Assembly (NCBI GenBank): GCA_024233345.1
Contig: JACKPT010000002.1
Span: forward strand, 124,001 to 188,000
Reading direction: 5' to 3'
Length of the DNA: 64,000 bases
Origin: Verrucomicrobiota bacterium
GTDB lineage: Bacteria; Verrucomicrobiota; Kiritimatiellia; CAIVKH01
Under the pieces are notes generated by a model, which saw nothing but the letters and a program-made list of their open reading frames with translations, did not search any database and was not told where the DNA came from. Of the stretch, positions 15,401 to 24,654 are shown one piece after another. A program made the translations under genes and the position numbers. How positions within the stretch are numbered: the stretch's first letter is position 1; each line of letters begins with the position of its first letter.

Positions 15401-16990
15401 TTACGCTTGTTTCAGGCTCTCGGTGACCCAGCGGGAGATTTCCCGGTCCGGTTCGTCAATCACGGACGCGGGCAGGTTGAATACGGTCTGACCGGTGGCC
15501 CGGGAGATCAGGCTCAATCCATATTCCAGGTTCCGGAACCGGTCCTCACAGATCGACCGGATGGTCTTGCCGGACTCCAGGCTCAGGGCGACCAGTCGTT
15601 CGATGGCTTCAGACTCAAACTGAAGGGTCAGACCATGGGCCTGGTGGAATTGTCCGGCGAATCGCTCGATGTCTTCGATGAGTAACCGGGTTTCCTCAGA
15701 TTTGTTCTGGGTGATCAATTCCTCGAGTAGTGCCTGGGGGTTTTGCATGCCGCGAGCATCCAGGGTCAGGGTTTTGATTGCCATCGAGGGCAGTTCGAAT
15801 TTGAAGTTGCGCAGGCTGTTCTCGAGCACCGTCATCAGGCCGCGGGCGCCGGTTTTTTCCAGCGCGGCCAACCGGGCCACCTCTTTGACCGCATCTGGTT
15901 GAAGCTGCAAATCGATACCATAGCCATCGAAGTCCATCCGGTACTGGCGGAGAATGCTGCCTTCCGAATTCAGGAGAATGCACTCCAGGTCATCCGCGCC
16001 GAGGGCATCGCAGACAACCCGGACGGGAAGTCGTCCAATAAACTCCGGTTCAAAACCATAGTCGATGAAATCGCGGGTATTGACCTGGCGGAGCAGCCGG
16101 GATTCGTCGTCTCCTTCGCGTTCCCCGGCCCCCGCACCAAAACCGATGGCGCTTTGCTGTACCCGCTTGCGAATCACCGGCAGGATGCCATCAAACGCGC
16201 CGCTGACAATGAACAGGATGTTTTTGGTGTTCATGGTCCGCTGTTTCGGTTTTCCGGTCCGTTGCAATTCCATGATCGATTGCATCTGCCCGACGAGGTC
16301 GGTCTGGCTCTGAAGATTGACCTCGGTTTCCTCCATCAGCTTCAACAGATTGATCTGCACCCCGCGGCCGGAGACATCCCGCTGACCGGAACCGCCCTTG
16401 GTGGCGATCTTGTCGATTTCGTCGATATAGACGATCCCATACTGGGCGAGATCGGTATTGCCATCCGCCGATTTCACCAGGTCGCGGACAATGTCATCCA
16501 CGTCATATCCGACATAGCCGGTCTCGGAAAATTTGGTGGCATCGGCTTTGACAAAGGGGACCCCGATGAGTTTGGCGATGCACCGCATCAGGTAGGTTTT
16601 GCCGACCCCGGTGGGGCCGAGCAGGATGATGTTTTGCTTGGTGTATTCTTCCCCGGTCGCCGCAGCTTGGTCGATGCACCGCCGGATATGGTTGTAGTGG
16701 TCGCAGACCGCGACCGCCAGCACCTTCTTGGCCTCCCCCTGCTGAATGACAAACCGGTCGAGATAGTCCCGGATCTCCCGGGGTTTCCAGTGAAAGGTGC
16801 GTATCGCTTCCAAAGCAGACGCACTCTCCTCATTTTCGCCGGAACTTGCGGTTGGCTCTGGCTCCGGTTGCATGCCCGGATTCATGCCGGCAAACGAGAA
16901 ATTCAATTTTCCGTCTTTCAGCATTTGCTCGACCTGCTGGGCGATGGATGGCTCTTCGGTCTTGTGATCGGATGCGTTGGTGTCTGGCAT
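15401..16990 (-). CDS. ClpX-like AAA+ unfoldase lacking the zinc-binding domain
   Basis: A 529-residue ATPase of the Clp/Hsp100 HCLR clade. It has Walker A GPTGVGKT (125-132), pore loop GYVG (158-161), Walker B IVYIDEIDK with the DE at 190-191, a sensor/arginine region ending EFIGRLPV, and the C-terminal small domain. The ClpP-docking tripeptide IGF is present at 282-284 in AIGFGAG, so it should unfold substrates for a ClpP peptidase. The N-terminal four-Cys zinc domain of ClpX is absent; a 60-residue acidic, cysteine-free leader replaces it. I start at 16990, not at the longer 17074 frame, because a TTGGAA-17-TATGGT promoter lies exactly 6 bases before this ATG. No clpP or tig is adjacent, so it is probably a second, specialised ClpX. 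Confidence 0.85.
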   Translation of the reverse strand: MPDTNASDHKTEEPSIAQQVEQMLKDGKLNFSFAGMNPGMQPEPEPTASSGENEESASALEAIRTFHWKPREIRDYLDRFVIQQGEAKKVLAVAVCDHYNHIRRCIDQAAATGEEYTKQNIILLGPTGVGKTYLMRCIAKLIGVPFVKADATKFSETGYVGYDVDDIVRDLVKSADGNTDLAQYGIVYIDEIDKIATKGGSGQRDVSGRGVQINLLKLMEETEVNLQSQTDLVGQMQSIMELQRTGKPKQRTMNTKNILFIVSGAFDGILPVIRKRVQQSAIGFGAGAGEREGDDESRLLRQVNTRDFIDYGFEPEFIGRLPVRVVCDALGADDLECILLNSEGSILRQYRMDFDGYGIDLQLQPDAVKEVARLAALEKTGARGLMTVLENSLRNFKFELPSMAIKTLTLDARGMQNPQALLEELITQNKSEETRLLIEDIERFAGQFHQAHGLTLQFESEAIERLVALSLESGKTIRSICEDRFRNLEYGLSLISRATGQTVFNLPASVIDEPDREISRWVTESLKQA

Positions 16991-16996
16991 GGAAAC

Positions 16997-17025
16997 ACCA
17001 TAGTCCAGGTTGGTGGGGATTCCAA
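16997..17025 (-). promoter_or_regulatory. Predicted promoter of the ClpX-like gene, leaderless layout
   Basis: On the minus strand: TTGGAA (17025-17020), 17-base spacer, TATGGT (17002-16997), 6 bases, ATG at 16990. This decides the start codon. Confidence 0.55.
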
Positions 17026-17060
17026 GGAGATGTCCGTTTCGGGAAATCTTCTCATGTTGC

Positions 17061-17089
17061 TTTTCAAAAATCACCGGGCGGCGTAAGTT
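17061..17089 (+). promoter_or_regulatory. Predicted promoter of the subtilase gene, leaderless layout
   Basis: TTTTCA (17061-17066), 17-base spacer, TAAGTT (17084-17089), then 6 bases to the GTG start at 17096. Confidence 0.4.
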
Positions 17090-17095
17090 ATTACC

Positions 17096-20000
17096 GTGAA
17101 CCGCCCTGCACGAATTGTGATTGGATGTCTTGGTGTATCGCTGATCCTGCTGGGATTGTGGTGGACCTGGTCGCCTGCGATCGCCCCGGTGGTTGATCCG
17201 CCCTCCCGGCCATTGACTCCGCCGATCCCGACTCCCGAAACGGTTGATCCGAGCAACCCGCCGCCATCTGCTGTGGGGTCGGGGGGAGGGGCGGTTTCAA
17301 CCATCGATCTCCGTCGTTTGCGCCGCAGCTTCGCCGGGGAACCCCGGCACTTGGGTACCGCGGGTCCGGTGGAATCAACCATTGTCCTGCAGGGCGCCGT
17401 CATCCACACCGGAAGCTACCCTCCCTTCACCCCTTCACCACGCTTGCAACCGTCCTCGGTGTACTGGGTCCAATTTACCCGGGCCATCCAGCCGGAATGG
17501 AAAGAACAGATCGAGCAAATGGGCGGTGTTTTGCATGGGTATCTGCCCGTCAATACCCTGTTGGTAAGCATGACCACCAGCACCGCAAAGCATCTGATGC
17601 AGAAAGCGTTTGTGCAATGGATCCATCCGGTGATGCCGGAAACCCGTATCGACCCATTTCTTGGTTACCTCAGCAACCTTCCCCCGGATCAGGCGCCTGC
17701 ATCGGTTCCGGTGACAGTGACCACCTATGAGCCCGGGGCGATCGCGGCCCTTGCCGCGTATGCCCGTGCCGAAGGTCTGCCCATGATCAGCGAGGCGGCC
17801 GGGAAACGGTGGGGCTGGATCACCCTGGAACTGCCGTTGGATCGATTGAGCACACTTGCCGCGATGGATGAGGTGCAATGGATCGAGGAGTGGGTGGCTC
17901 CCGCCCTGTTGAATGATTACGCGGTGCGGGGTGATCACCTTCGGGTGACCAACCTGTGGACGACGCATGGATTGAATGGCGAAGGACAGATCATCGGACA
18001 TGCCGACACCGGTCTGGATATGGGAAGCATGACCAACCTGCACCCGGATTTTGCCGGCCGGGTGCTGGCGGGGATCGCCCTCGGGCGAACCAATAACTGG
18101 GCTGATTCAAATGGGCATGGCACCCATTCCGCCGGTAGTATCTTCGGGAGTGGCCTTTCCTCCACCGGCCAATTCCGGGGCGTGGCCGCTGCAGCCTCCC
18201 TGGTGCATCAGTCGATCATGGATGCCGGGGGCGGACTGGGTGGCCTGCCGGATGACCTGAATGATCTATTCCGTCAGGCGTACGATCTTGGAGCCAGGGT
18301 TCACTCCGACAGTTGGGGGAGCGATGTCTACGGGGCTTATACGACCAGTTCCCGTCAGTCTGACGAATTCATGTGGGATCATCCCGGCATGCTGCTGGTT
18401 TTTTCCGCGGGAAATTCCGGTGCGGATTGGAATGGCGACGGCATTGTGGATATCGACTCGATTGGATCGCCGGCGACGGCGAAGAATGTCCTGACGGTGG
18501 GGGCGGCGGAAAATGACCGATCGCCCGGCTCCGGCGGCTATTCTCTCTATACCTATGGTTGGGCCTGGCCCTGGGATTACGCTGCGGAGCCGATTCGCAG
18601 TGATTATGTATCGGCCTCCTCTTCCGGACAGGGGCAGGGGCTGGCAGCCTTTTCCAGTCGTGGGCCGACCGATGACGGTCGAATCAAGCCGGATGTAGTC
18701 GCGCCGGGCACGGATATTGTCTCTGTCCGCTCACGGTACCCCGGGGCTGGCACCGGGTGGGGTGTTCATCCCAACACGAACTATATGTTCAATGGAGGTA
18801 CCAGCATGTCGGCTCCGTTGATCGCCGGTTGTGCGGCGCTGATTCGGCAGTATTACCGTGACGAGGCCCAGCTCGATGAACCCAGTGCCGCCCTGATCAA
18901 GGCAACCATGACCCAGGGGGCCCGGTCCCTATCACCCGGTCAGTATGGAACCAACCTGACCCAGGAAATTCCCGACATGGTACCGAATGTCATGGAAGGG
19001 TGGGGGCAGCCGGACATCGAGCCCATGCTGTATCCTGCAGATGGCACCACCTGGTTTTTCCAAGATCAAAAGGCTGGCTTGAGCGCGCCCGGCGACGGGG
19101 ATGAGCTGGTCCTGTATGCCGCGACGGGGATGCCGGTTTCGGTGACCCTGGCCTATACCGATTTCCCCGCATCGGCGGGCGCGGGCAAAAAGTTGGTCAA
19201 TGATCTCGATTTGGAAATCGCGGCTCCCGATGGCGCGATCCATCGACCGGCTTATGCCGGCGGATTCGATCGCTCCAACAATATCGAGCGGGTGACCTTT
19301 ACGCCAGTGGTCTCCGGTGTCTACACGGCCAGGGTAACGGCTTTTTCCGTACCGGAAGGACCACAACCTTACGCCCTGGTTGCCCGGGGCAAGGTCACTG
19401 CGGCGCCGATCATCGAGCACGAGCCCCTGGCCAATCAAATCGTCACCAATGAACCTTTTGTGGTCGCCGCGAGAATCTTGATGACCGCTGGCGTGAGTTC
19501 CAATACCAGTACCCTGTACTGGAAGCATGCGGGTTCAACGAATGGATTCAGTGAGGTCCCCATGACCGAGTCCAAGGGGCGGATTTATCAGGCGGTGATT
19601 CCCGCCCAGCCGAATCCGTCGGAAATCCTTTACTACATCCGGGCCGAGAGCTCCGGGTTGGTGACGTTTGATCCGCCACAAGCGTCGGCAACCCCTCACC
19701 GGTTTCTGGTCACCAGTCCGGTGCTGTTGACAATCGCCGGGGATCCCGCGCCGGTCTTTGCGGTCGAACCTCCCTATGGCTCCCTGCTGGTCGCATCGGG
19801 AAACATGGTGCGGTTTTCCGCGCCTGCTTACAGCAATCTGTACGAAGGCGCCCGGCTCGCAGTGCATCACTGGGAGGGCGAGGGGAGCCTGCCCGTGCAG
19901 GGTACCCAGCTTGTATTTGAAGCGTTACTACAGGCCGACAGTAAACTTACCTGGCACTGGGAGTATCAGTATGAACTGATTTCCACAACCACCCTGCCGG

Positions 20001-22144
20001 GCGTTGCGCCCACCGCCACGTGGTGGTTTGCCTGGAGTTCGGCGCAGACGCCTTCCGCCTTGTCGGAGGTAACACTGGGGGGGCAGGCCTATGGCTTTTC
20101 CGGTTGGTGGGTGGATGGAACCCGCCAACCCAATCCGACCGATGCTGCGTCGTTGGTGGCCTCCAACCTGGTGATGTTCGGCCCCCGCTCTGCGGAGGCC
20201 CGGTACCTTGATGCGGAAGAGGATATTGATGGGGATGGCCTTCCCGACTGGTGGGAATGGTTTTATTTCGGGGGGTTGACCCCGGATCCAGTAGTCGATT
20301 CCGACACGGATGGGTTTACCAACGCCAAGGAATATCAAGACCGGACCAATCCCCGCAATGCAGGCGATACCCCTCAACCACCTTCGGTGGCTCACTTCCC
20401 GCTGCAAAGCCCGCAATCCAATCCGGCGCCCTGGGAGGTGAGGGCTCTGGTGATGGATAACCACGCGGTCGACCAAGTGACGCTCTACTGGACCCGCAAT
20501 GGCGATACCGTCACCAATGAAACGACCATGGGGGTGACGGTTTCCAATATGTATGAAGGCATCATGCCTGCACCCGGAACCAATGCGGATCAGTTTATCT
20601 ACCGCATTGAGGCCCGGGATGCCGCAGGTCTCAAATCAGTGAATGGCCCCTTTGCCTTCGATGTGCGCTATCCGCGGATGGCGGTCACTTCAGGTGTGAC
20701 CACCGGACTTCTGGCCGGCTATCAGAGTGCAACCTCTGTCGTGGTGTGGGTGACCAATGCCGGTCTCGCCGATTTGGCTTGGACGGTACAGGTGTATGAG
20801 CAGTTCGACGACATTGAATCCGGCACCAATGCTTTGACCCACGCCGGGCTCGAAGACCGGTGGCATATTCAGCAGGCCCGCTTCGCATCTCCGACCAATG
20901 CCTGGCATTTTGGTGCGGGGCCTTTTGGCAACTATCCGGACGGGGCCGATGCCGCGCTGACCCTCCCGGCATTCGCGGTTCCTCCCGATGCGATCCTGCA
21001 ATTCGAGCACTGGGCCCGAATGGAGTATGATACAGATCAGCGGGATGATCACTACTGGGATGGAGGCGTGATCGAGGTTTCGACCAATGGCGGGCTTTCG
21101 TTTAGCCAGGTCACGCCGATCGGCGGCTATCCCCACCGGATTACCGAAAACCCCGATTCCCCCTTTGCCCCTGAGACGCCATGCTATGGGGAAACCGACG
21201 GGTGGGAAACCGGGAGAGTGGATCTGGCGCACCTTGCCGGGGCGGAGGTGCAGGTCCGGTTCCGGTTTGGTTCGGACCGCTATGTCACGGAGGAGGGCTG
21301 GTATCTGGACAATGTAAGTCTTGTCGTGACCAATGACCTCTGGTGGCAGTGGATATCAGTTCCCGGTCAGGGGGTCCTGGGCGCGGGCAGTGAAACGGGG
21401 TTGGTGGTTGAGGTGACGACCGCCGGCTTCGATCCCGGGGAATTCCGCTCGGGGGTCCTTCTGGCCCGCGGTAATGATCCCGAGGTACCCCGGTTGTGGC
21501 GGGTTCCGGTAGATCTGGCCAGTTCGGCCCGCTTGCTCGAGGTCACTGCCGAGGGGCCGGGTACGGTGGTGCCGGCGGGCGAGGTTTATGTGAATGCCGG
21601 CAGCACCACCAGTTTCTGGCTGGAGGCCGATACCTACTTCCAGATCGGCGCCATCTACACCAACGGTTATGCCGCGCCTGTGGTTCCCAGCAACCGTACC
21701 ATGGGGTATGTCTGGACGAATGTGTGGTCCAATGGAACCCTCCATATCGTATTCACCGAAAAACTGGCGGCGGGCTGGGTACCTGAATGGTGGCTGGCGG
21801 AGCATGGCTTCACCAATCAGAGCCCGGATGCGGAGGCGGCCACCGATCATGATGGCGATGGCATGGTGACCTGGCAGGAATATGTGGCGAGAACCGATGC
21901 CACCAATCCCGCATCGGTGGCCTTGCTGATGCTGTCCGCTAAACCCGAGGGGACCAATGGCACGGTGGAGTGGCTCAGCTATACCAATGAGACATTCCGG
22001 TACAGGTTGGAATCCACGGAAAACCTTCCCGATGGCTTTGGGGTCGTGGCTTCGAATCTGCCCGCCACCCCGCCGGTCAATGCCTACACCAATGCAGCGC
22101 CTGGATTTATTCTATATCGGGTCATCCTCGATTCCGGGCCCTGA
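17096..22144 (+). CDS. Large secreted S8 (subtilisin-family) serine protease
   Basis: A 1682-residue exported protease starting with GTG. The N-terminus is a signal anchor (ARIVIGCLGVSLILLGLWW, about 5-23), then a Pro-rich linker and a propeptide-like region. The catalytic triad is visible: Asp304 in GHADTGLD, His341 in NGHGTHSAG, Ser570 in GGTSMSAP. After the protease domain (to about 640) come a P/homoB-like beta domain, Ig-like segments and two calcium-binding DxDGDGxxDWWE/DxDxDG repeats (around 1040-1080 and 1575-1610). The latter are common in PVC secreted enzymes. No sorting motif was recognised at the C-terminus. It is divergent from the ClpX-like gene. Probable role: extracellular protein degradation; substrate unknown. 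Confidence 0.9.
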   Translation: MNRPARIVIGCLGVSLILLGLWWTWSPAIAPVVDPPSRPLTPPIPTPETVDPSNPPPSAVGSGGGAVSTIDLRRLRRSFAGEPRHLGTAGPVESTIVLQGAVIHTGSYPPFTPSPRLQPSSVYWVQFTRAIQPEWKEQIEQMGGVLHGYLPVNTLLVSMTTSTAKHLMQKAFVQWIHPVMPETRIDPFLGYLSNLPPDQAPASVPVTVTTYEPGAIAALAAYARAEGLPMISEAAGKRWGWITLELPLDRLSTLAAMDEVQWIEEWVAPALLNDYAVRGDHLRVTNLWTTHGLNGEGQIIGHADTGLDMGSMTNLHPDFAGRVLAGIALGRTNNWADSNGHGTHSAGSIFGSGLSSTGQFRGVAAAASLVHQSIMDAGGGLGGLPDDLNDLFRQAYDLGARVHSDSWGSDVYGAYTTSSRQSDEFMWDHPGMLLVFSAGNSGADWNGDGIVDIDSIGSPATAKNVLTVGAAENDRSPGSGGYSLYTYGWAWPWDYAAEPIRSDYVSASSSGQGQGLAAFSSRGPTDDGRIKPDVVAPGTDIVSVRSRYPGAGTGWGVHPNTNYMFNGGTSMSAPLIAGCAALIRQYYRDEAQLDEPSAALIKATMTQGARSLSPGQYGTNLTQEIPDMVPNVMEGWGQPDIEPMLYPADGTTWFFQDQKAGLSAPGDGDELVLYAATGMPVSVTLAYTDFPASAGAGKKLVNDLDLEIAAPDGAIHRPAYAGGFDRSNNIERVTFTPVVSGVYTARVTAFSVPEGPQPYALVARGKVTAAPIIEHEPLANQIVTNEPFVVAARILMTAGVSSNTSTLYWKHAGSTNGFSEVPMTESKGRIYQAVIPAQPNPSEILYYIRAESSGLVTFDPPQASATPHRFLVTSPVLLTIAGDPAPVFAVEPPYGSLLVASGNMVRFSAPAYSNLYEGARLAVHHWEGEGSLPVQGTQLVFEALLQADSKLTWHWEYQYELISTTTLPGVAPTATWWFAWSSAQTPSALSEVTLGGQAYGFSGWWVDGTRQPNPTDAASLVASNLVMFGPRSAEARYLDAEEDIDGDGLPDWWEWFYFGGLTPDPVVDSDTDGFTNAKEYQDRTNPRNAGDTPQPPSVAHFPLQSPQSNPAPWEVRALVMDNHAVDQVTLYWTRNGDTVTNETTMGVTVSNMYEGIMPAPGTNADQFIYRIEARDAAGLKSVNGPFAFDVRYPRMAVTSGVTTGLLAGYQSATSVVVWVTNAGLADLAWTVQVYEQFDDIESGTNALTHAGLEDRWHIQQARFASPTNAWHFGAGPFGNYPDGADAALTLPAFAVPPDAILQFEHWARMEYDTDQRDDHYWDGGVIEVSTNGGLSFSQVTPIGGYPHRITENPDSPFAPETPCYGETDGWETGRVDLAHLAGAEVQVRFRFGSDRYVTEEGWYLDNVSLVVTNDLWWQWISVPGQGVLGAGSETGLVVEVTTAGFDPGEFRSGVLLARGNDPEVPRLWRVPVDLASSARLLEVTAEGPGTVVPAGEVYVNAGSTTSFWLEADTYFQIGAIYTNGYAAPVVPSNRTMGYVWTNVWSNGTLHIVFTEKLAAGWVPEWWLAEHGFTNQSPDAEAATDHDGDGMVTWQEYVARTDATNPASVALLMLSAKPEGTNGTVEWLSYTNETFRYRLESTENLPDGFGVVASNLPATPPVNAYTNAAPGFILYRVILDSGP

Positions 22145-22253
22145 ACTGCTGAACCGCTGCCACTGCGGTGGGACTGACCGTGCGGAAGGGCGGCATCACA
22201 CTTGCGCCAGATGATGAAGTGGGCGACCGCACTGCCGCCCCCTGGACCCGGCG

Positions 22254-22562
22254 TTACCGGAAGCCATTGGTCGGTTGTTCATCCACAAACCGGAATACCA
22301 CTTCGCCAGGTTTGGCCCAGCCCAATTCCTCCCGGGCAATCTTTTCGACAAACCGCGGGTCATTCATCAACCGCTCTTGCTTCATCCGGAGATGCCGCAA
22401 CAGCTCTTCCTGCTCATGAATTTCTTCCTGCAGTCGCAGTTTGCGTCCGCTGTAGTCGTTGAATTGTTTGAACTTGGGATAGAACAGTATGAACAGCCCG
22501 ATGCACACCAAAGCGATCAGGAGGCCCGCCGATATTCGATAGATCAAAGCCCAAACAGTCAT
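22254..22562 (-). CDS. FtsB/DivIC-family septum formation initiator
   Basis: A 102-residue bitopic membrane protein: a short cytoplasmic N-terminus, one membrane helix (about 8-28, ISAGLLIALVCIGLFILFY), a periplasmic coiled coil rich in Glu/Arg/Leu (about 40-72) and a conserved DPRFVEKIAREELGWAKPGEVVF region typical of FtsB/DivIC. These proteins join FtsL and FtsQ in the divisome. Its partner eno lies upstream on the same strand, a pairing (eno-ftsB) conserved in many bacteria. A terminator stands between them, so expression would rely on read-through or its own start. Confidence 0.88.
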   Translation of the reverse strand: MTVWALIYRISAGLLIALVCIGLFILFYPKFKQFNDYSGRKLRLQEEIHEQEELLRHLRMKQERLMNDPRFVEKIAREELGWAKPGEVVFRFVDEQPTNGFR

Positions 22563-22579
22563 AGGTTCTGGTTGCAGTA

Positions 22580-22618
22580 TAAAAAAAACACCCCCGGAAG
22601 GGAAGCCCTCCGAGGGTG
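22580..22618 (-). terminator. Rho-independent terminator after eno
   Basis: On the minus strand CACCCTCGGAGGG and CCCTTCCGGGGGTG form a 13-pair stem with a CTT loop, one wobble and one bulge, followed by eight T. It lies 18 bp before the ftsB start. Confidence 0.85.
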
Positions 22619-22637
22619 CGAATTGCTGGCCCGGTAT

Positions 22638-23906
22638 TTAGATGCCGTAGACCGCAGCATCCCCCAGCATCTGCTCGATGCGCAGAAGCTGGTTGTACTT
22701 GCAGATCCGGTCGGTACGGCTCAGGGAACCGGTTTTGATCTGCCCGGCGTTGGTGGCCACCGCGATATCGGCGATCGTGCAGTCCTCGGTCTCACCCGAC
22801 CGGTGACTGATCACCGCCGTATACCGATTGCGCTTGGCCAGTTCGATGGCGTCGAGAGTCTCGGTCAAGGTTCCGATCTGGTTGACCTTCACCAGGATGG
22901 AATTGGCCACCCCGAGTTCGATCCCCTTCTTCAGAAACTTGGTGTTGGTTACGAAAAGGTCATCGCCGACAAGTTGGCAGCGATCGCCAATCCGGTCGGT
23001 CAGAATCTTCCAGCCATCCCAGTCACTTTCGTCACAGCCATCTTCGATGCTGATGATCGGGTAGCGGTTGATCCAGTCCTCGTAGAAAGCGACCATTTCT
23101 TCGGCGGTGCGCTCGGACTTGTCGCTCTTTTTGAACACATACTTCTTGGCCTCGCGGTCAAAAAATTCACTGGAAGCGACATCGAGTGCGATGAAGACAT
23201 CCTCGCCCGGCTTGTATCCCGCCTGTTCGATGGCCTGCATGATGACATCGAGGGCGTGATCGTTGTTGTTCAGGGCCGGGGCGAAGCCGCCCTCATCCCC
23301 GACGGCGGTGCTGAGGCCGGCTTTTTTCAGCACGGATTTCAGCGCATGGAAGACTTCGGTTCCCATCCGGAGGCCTTCGGAAAAGGACGGTGCGCCCTTG
23401 GGGATGATCATGAATTCCTGGCAATCGATCGGGGCATCCGAGTGGGCGCCACCATTGAGAATATTCATCATCGGAACCGGCAGCACTTTGCCATTGGCGC
23501 CGCCGATGTACTGGTAGAGCGGGAGTCCCAGCTCGTTGGCGGCGGCGTGGGCACAAGCCATGGAGACGCCCAGCATCGCGTTGGCGCCGAGCTTGGATTT
23601 GGTCTCGGTGCCATCGAGATCCAGCAGCACGCGATCAATGGCGCACTGGTCGAAAATGTCCGCCCCAATCAACGCATCGGTGATGGCCTCATTCACATTC
23701 TCCACCGCCTTGAGCACGCCCTTGCCAAGGTAGCGGCTCTTGTCGCCGTCCCGGAGTTCGATCGCTTCGTTCTCCCCGGTGGAGGCCCCGGAGGGCACGG
23801 CCGCCCGGCCCAGAGTCCCGGTTTCCAGTACCACATCGACTTCCACGGTGGGGTTTCCGCGGGAGTCCAAAATTTCACGCCCTTGAATTGCTGCAATCTC
23901 TGACAT
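22638..23906 (-). CDS. eno: Enolase
   Basis: Enolase interconverts 2-phosphoglycerate and PEP in glycolysis. The 422-residue protein has the expected N-terminus (IQGREILDSRGNPTVEVDV), the SGASTGENEA loop, metal ligands in IALDVASSEF and ISIEDG, the catalytic Lys region (LVKVNQIGTLTET) and the C-terminal signature SHRSGETEDCTIADIAVA. Upstream AGGAG and a sigma-70-like promoter support the start. It is divergent from nadD (103-bp gap) and leads into ftsB. It supplies PEP, also the substrate of MurA. Confidence 0.98.
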   Translation of the reverse strand: MSEIAAIQGREILDSRGNPTVEVDVVLETGTLGRAAVPSGASTGENEAIELRDGDKSRYLGKGVLKAVENVNEAITDALIGADIFDQCAIDRVLLDLDGTETKSKLGANAMLGVSMACAHAAANELGLPLYQYIGGANGKVLPVPMMNILNGGAHSDAPIDCQEFMIIPKGAPSFSEGLRMGTEVFHALKSVLKKAGLSTAVGDEGGFAPALNNNDHALDVIMQAIEQAGYKPGEDVFIALDVASSEFFDREAKKYVFKKSDKSERTAEEMVAFYEDWINRYPIISIEDGCDESDWDGWKILTDRIGDRCQLVGDDLFVTNTKFLKKGIELGVANSILVKVNQIGTLTETLDAIELAKRNRYTAVISHRSGETEDCTIADIAVATNAGQIKTGSLSRTDRICKYNQLLRIEQMLGDAAVYGI

Positions 23907-23951
23907 TAAGATGTCTCCTATAGAGGGTTGTTACCGTTTCGAAATGCGGGC

Positions 23952-23980
23952 AATCTAGGGAATTTGAGCCCGGGCATCAA
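23952..23980 (-). promoter_or_regulatory. Predicted eno promoter
   Basis: On the minus strand TTGATG (23980-23975), 17 bases, TAGATT (23957-23952), about 45 bp before the ATG. The same TAGATT box occurs in the promoter at 31191. Confidence 0.6.
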
Positions 23981-24009
23981 GCGGTAAACAAGGAATTCCA
24001 AAGGTACAC

Positions 24010-24627
24010 ATGAAACACACAAGGAAAATTGGACTGTTGGGGGGGACCTTTGATCCGCCCCATCTCGGTCATAGCATCATGGCTCTCGATGCCCTGGAGG
24101 CCGCGGAACTCGACCAGGTGATGTTTCTGCCCGCTGCCGTGCCGCCTCACAAGCGGGACCGGGTCCTGACCGAAGCCGGGGATCGGTTGGCGATGCTGAA
24201 CCTGGCGGTGGCAGGCCAGACCGGGTTTCTGGTTTCGGACCTCGAGTTCCAGCGGGGAGGGGTTTCCTACACCATCGATACGATTCGTCAGCTCCGGGAA
24301 ATGCACCCGGAAGTGACATGGGCCTGGATCATCGGGGCCGATACCCTGCCCGAGCTGCACACCTGGAAGGAAATCGATCAGCTTCTCGACCTGTGTGAAC
24401 TTCTGACCGTGTACCGGCCCGGGGTCGATTCGACCACTCGGGAGCCTTCCTCGCTCCGGCTTTCATCCTCATCAGCGGAAAAAGCGACCCGGCACTGGAT
24501 TCAGGGCCATGGCATCGGGATTTCCTCCACCGATATCCGGGCGCGGGTGCGGAAAGGGTTGCCGATCGATTCGCTTGTGAATCCCGCAGTTGCCGCGTAT
24601 ATTGAAGAACATCATTTGTATCGATAA
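24010..24627 (+). CDS. nadD: Nicotinate-nucleotide adenylyltransferase
   Basis: NadD adenylates nicotinate mononucleotide to deamido-NAD in NAD synthesis. The 205-residue length is normal. The nucleotidyltransferase motif GGTFDPPHLGH is at the N-terminus (11-21), followed by AVPPHK and the C-terminal ISSTDIR motif that contacts ATP phosphates. rsfS follows after 27 bases, a gene pair conserved widely across bacteria, so co-transcription is likely. Confidence 0.95.
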   Translation: MKHTRKIGLLGGTFDPPHLGHSIMALDALEAAELDQVMFLPAAVPPHKRDRVLTEAGDRLAMLNLAVAGQTGFLVSDLEFQRGGVSYTIDTIRQLREMHPEVTWAWIIGADTLPELHTWKEIDQLLDLCELLTVYRPGVDSTTREPSSLRLSSSSAEKATRHWIQGHGIGISSTDIRARVRKGLPIDSLVNPAVAAYIEEHHLYR

Positions 24628-24654
24628 GGAAAAGGAGCCCGGATTATTAACACG

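Noticed and set aside
15743..17086. 447-codon plus-strand frame opposite the ClpX-like gene
   Set aside because: The minus strand encodes a full AAA+ ATPase with all motifs. The antisense product has no recognisable domain.
22275..23903. 542-codon plus-strand frame opposite eno and ftsB
   Set aside because: Shadow of the enolase codon pattern in a GC-rich gene; no start context or homology.
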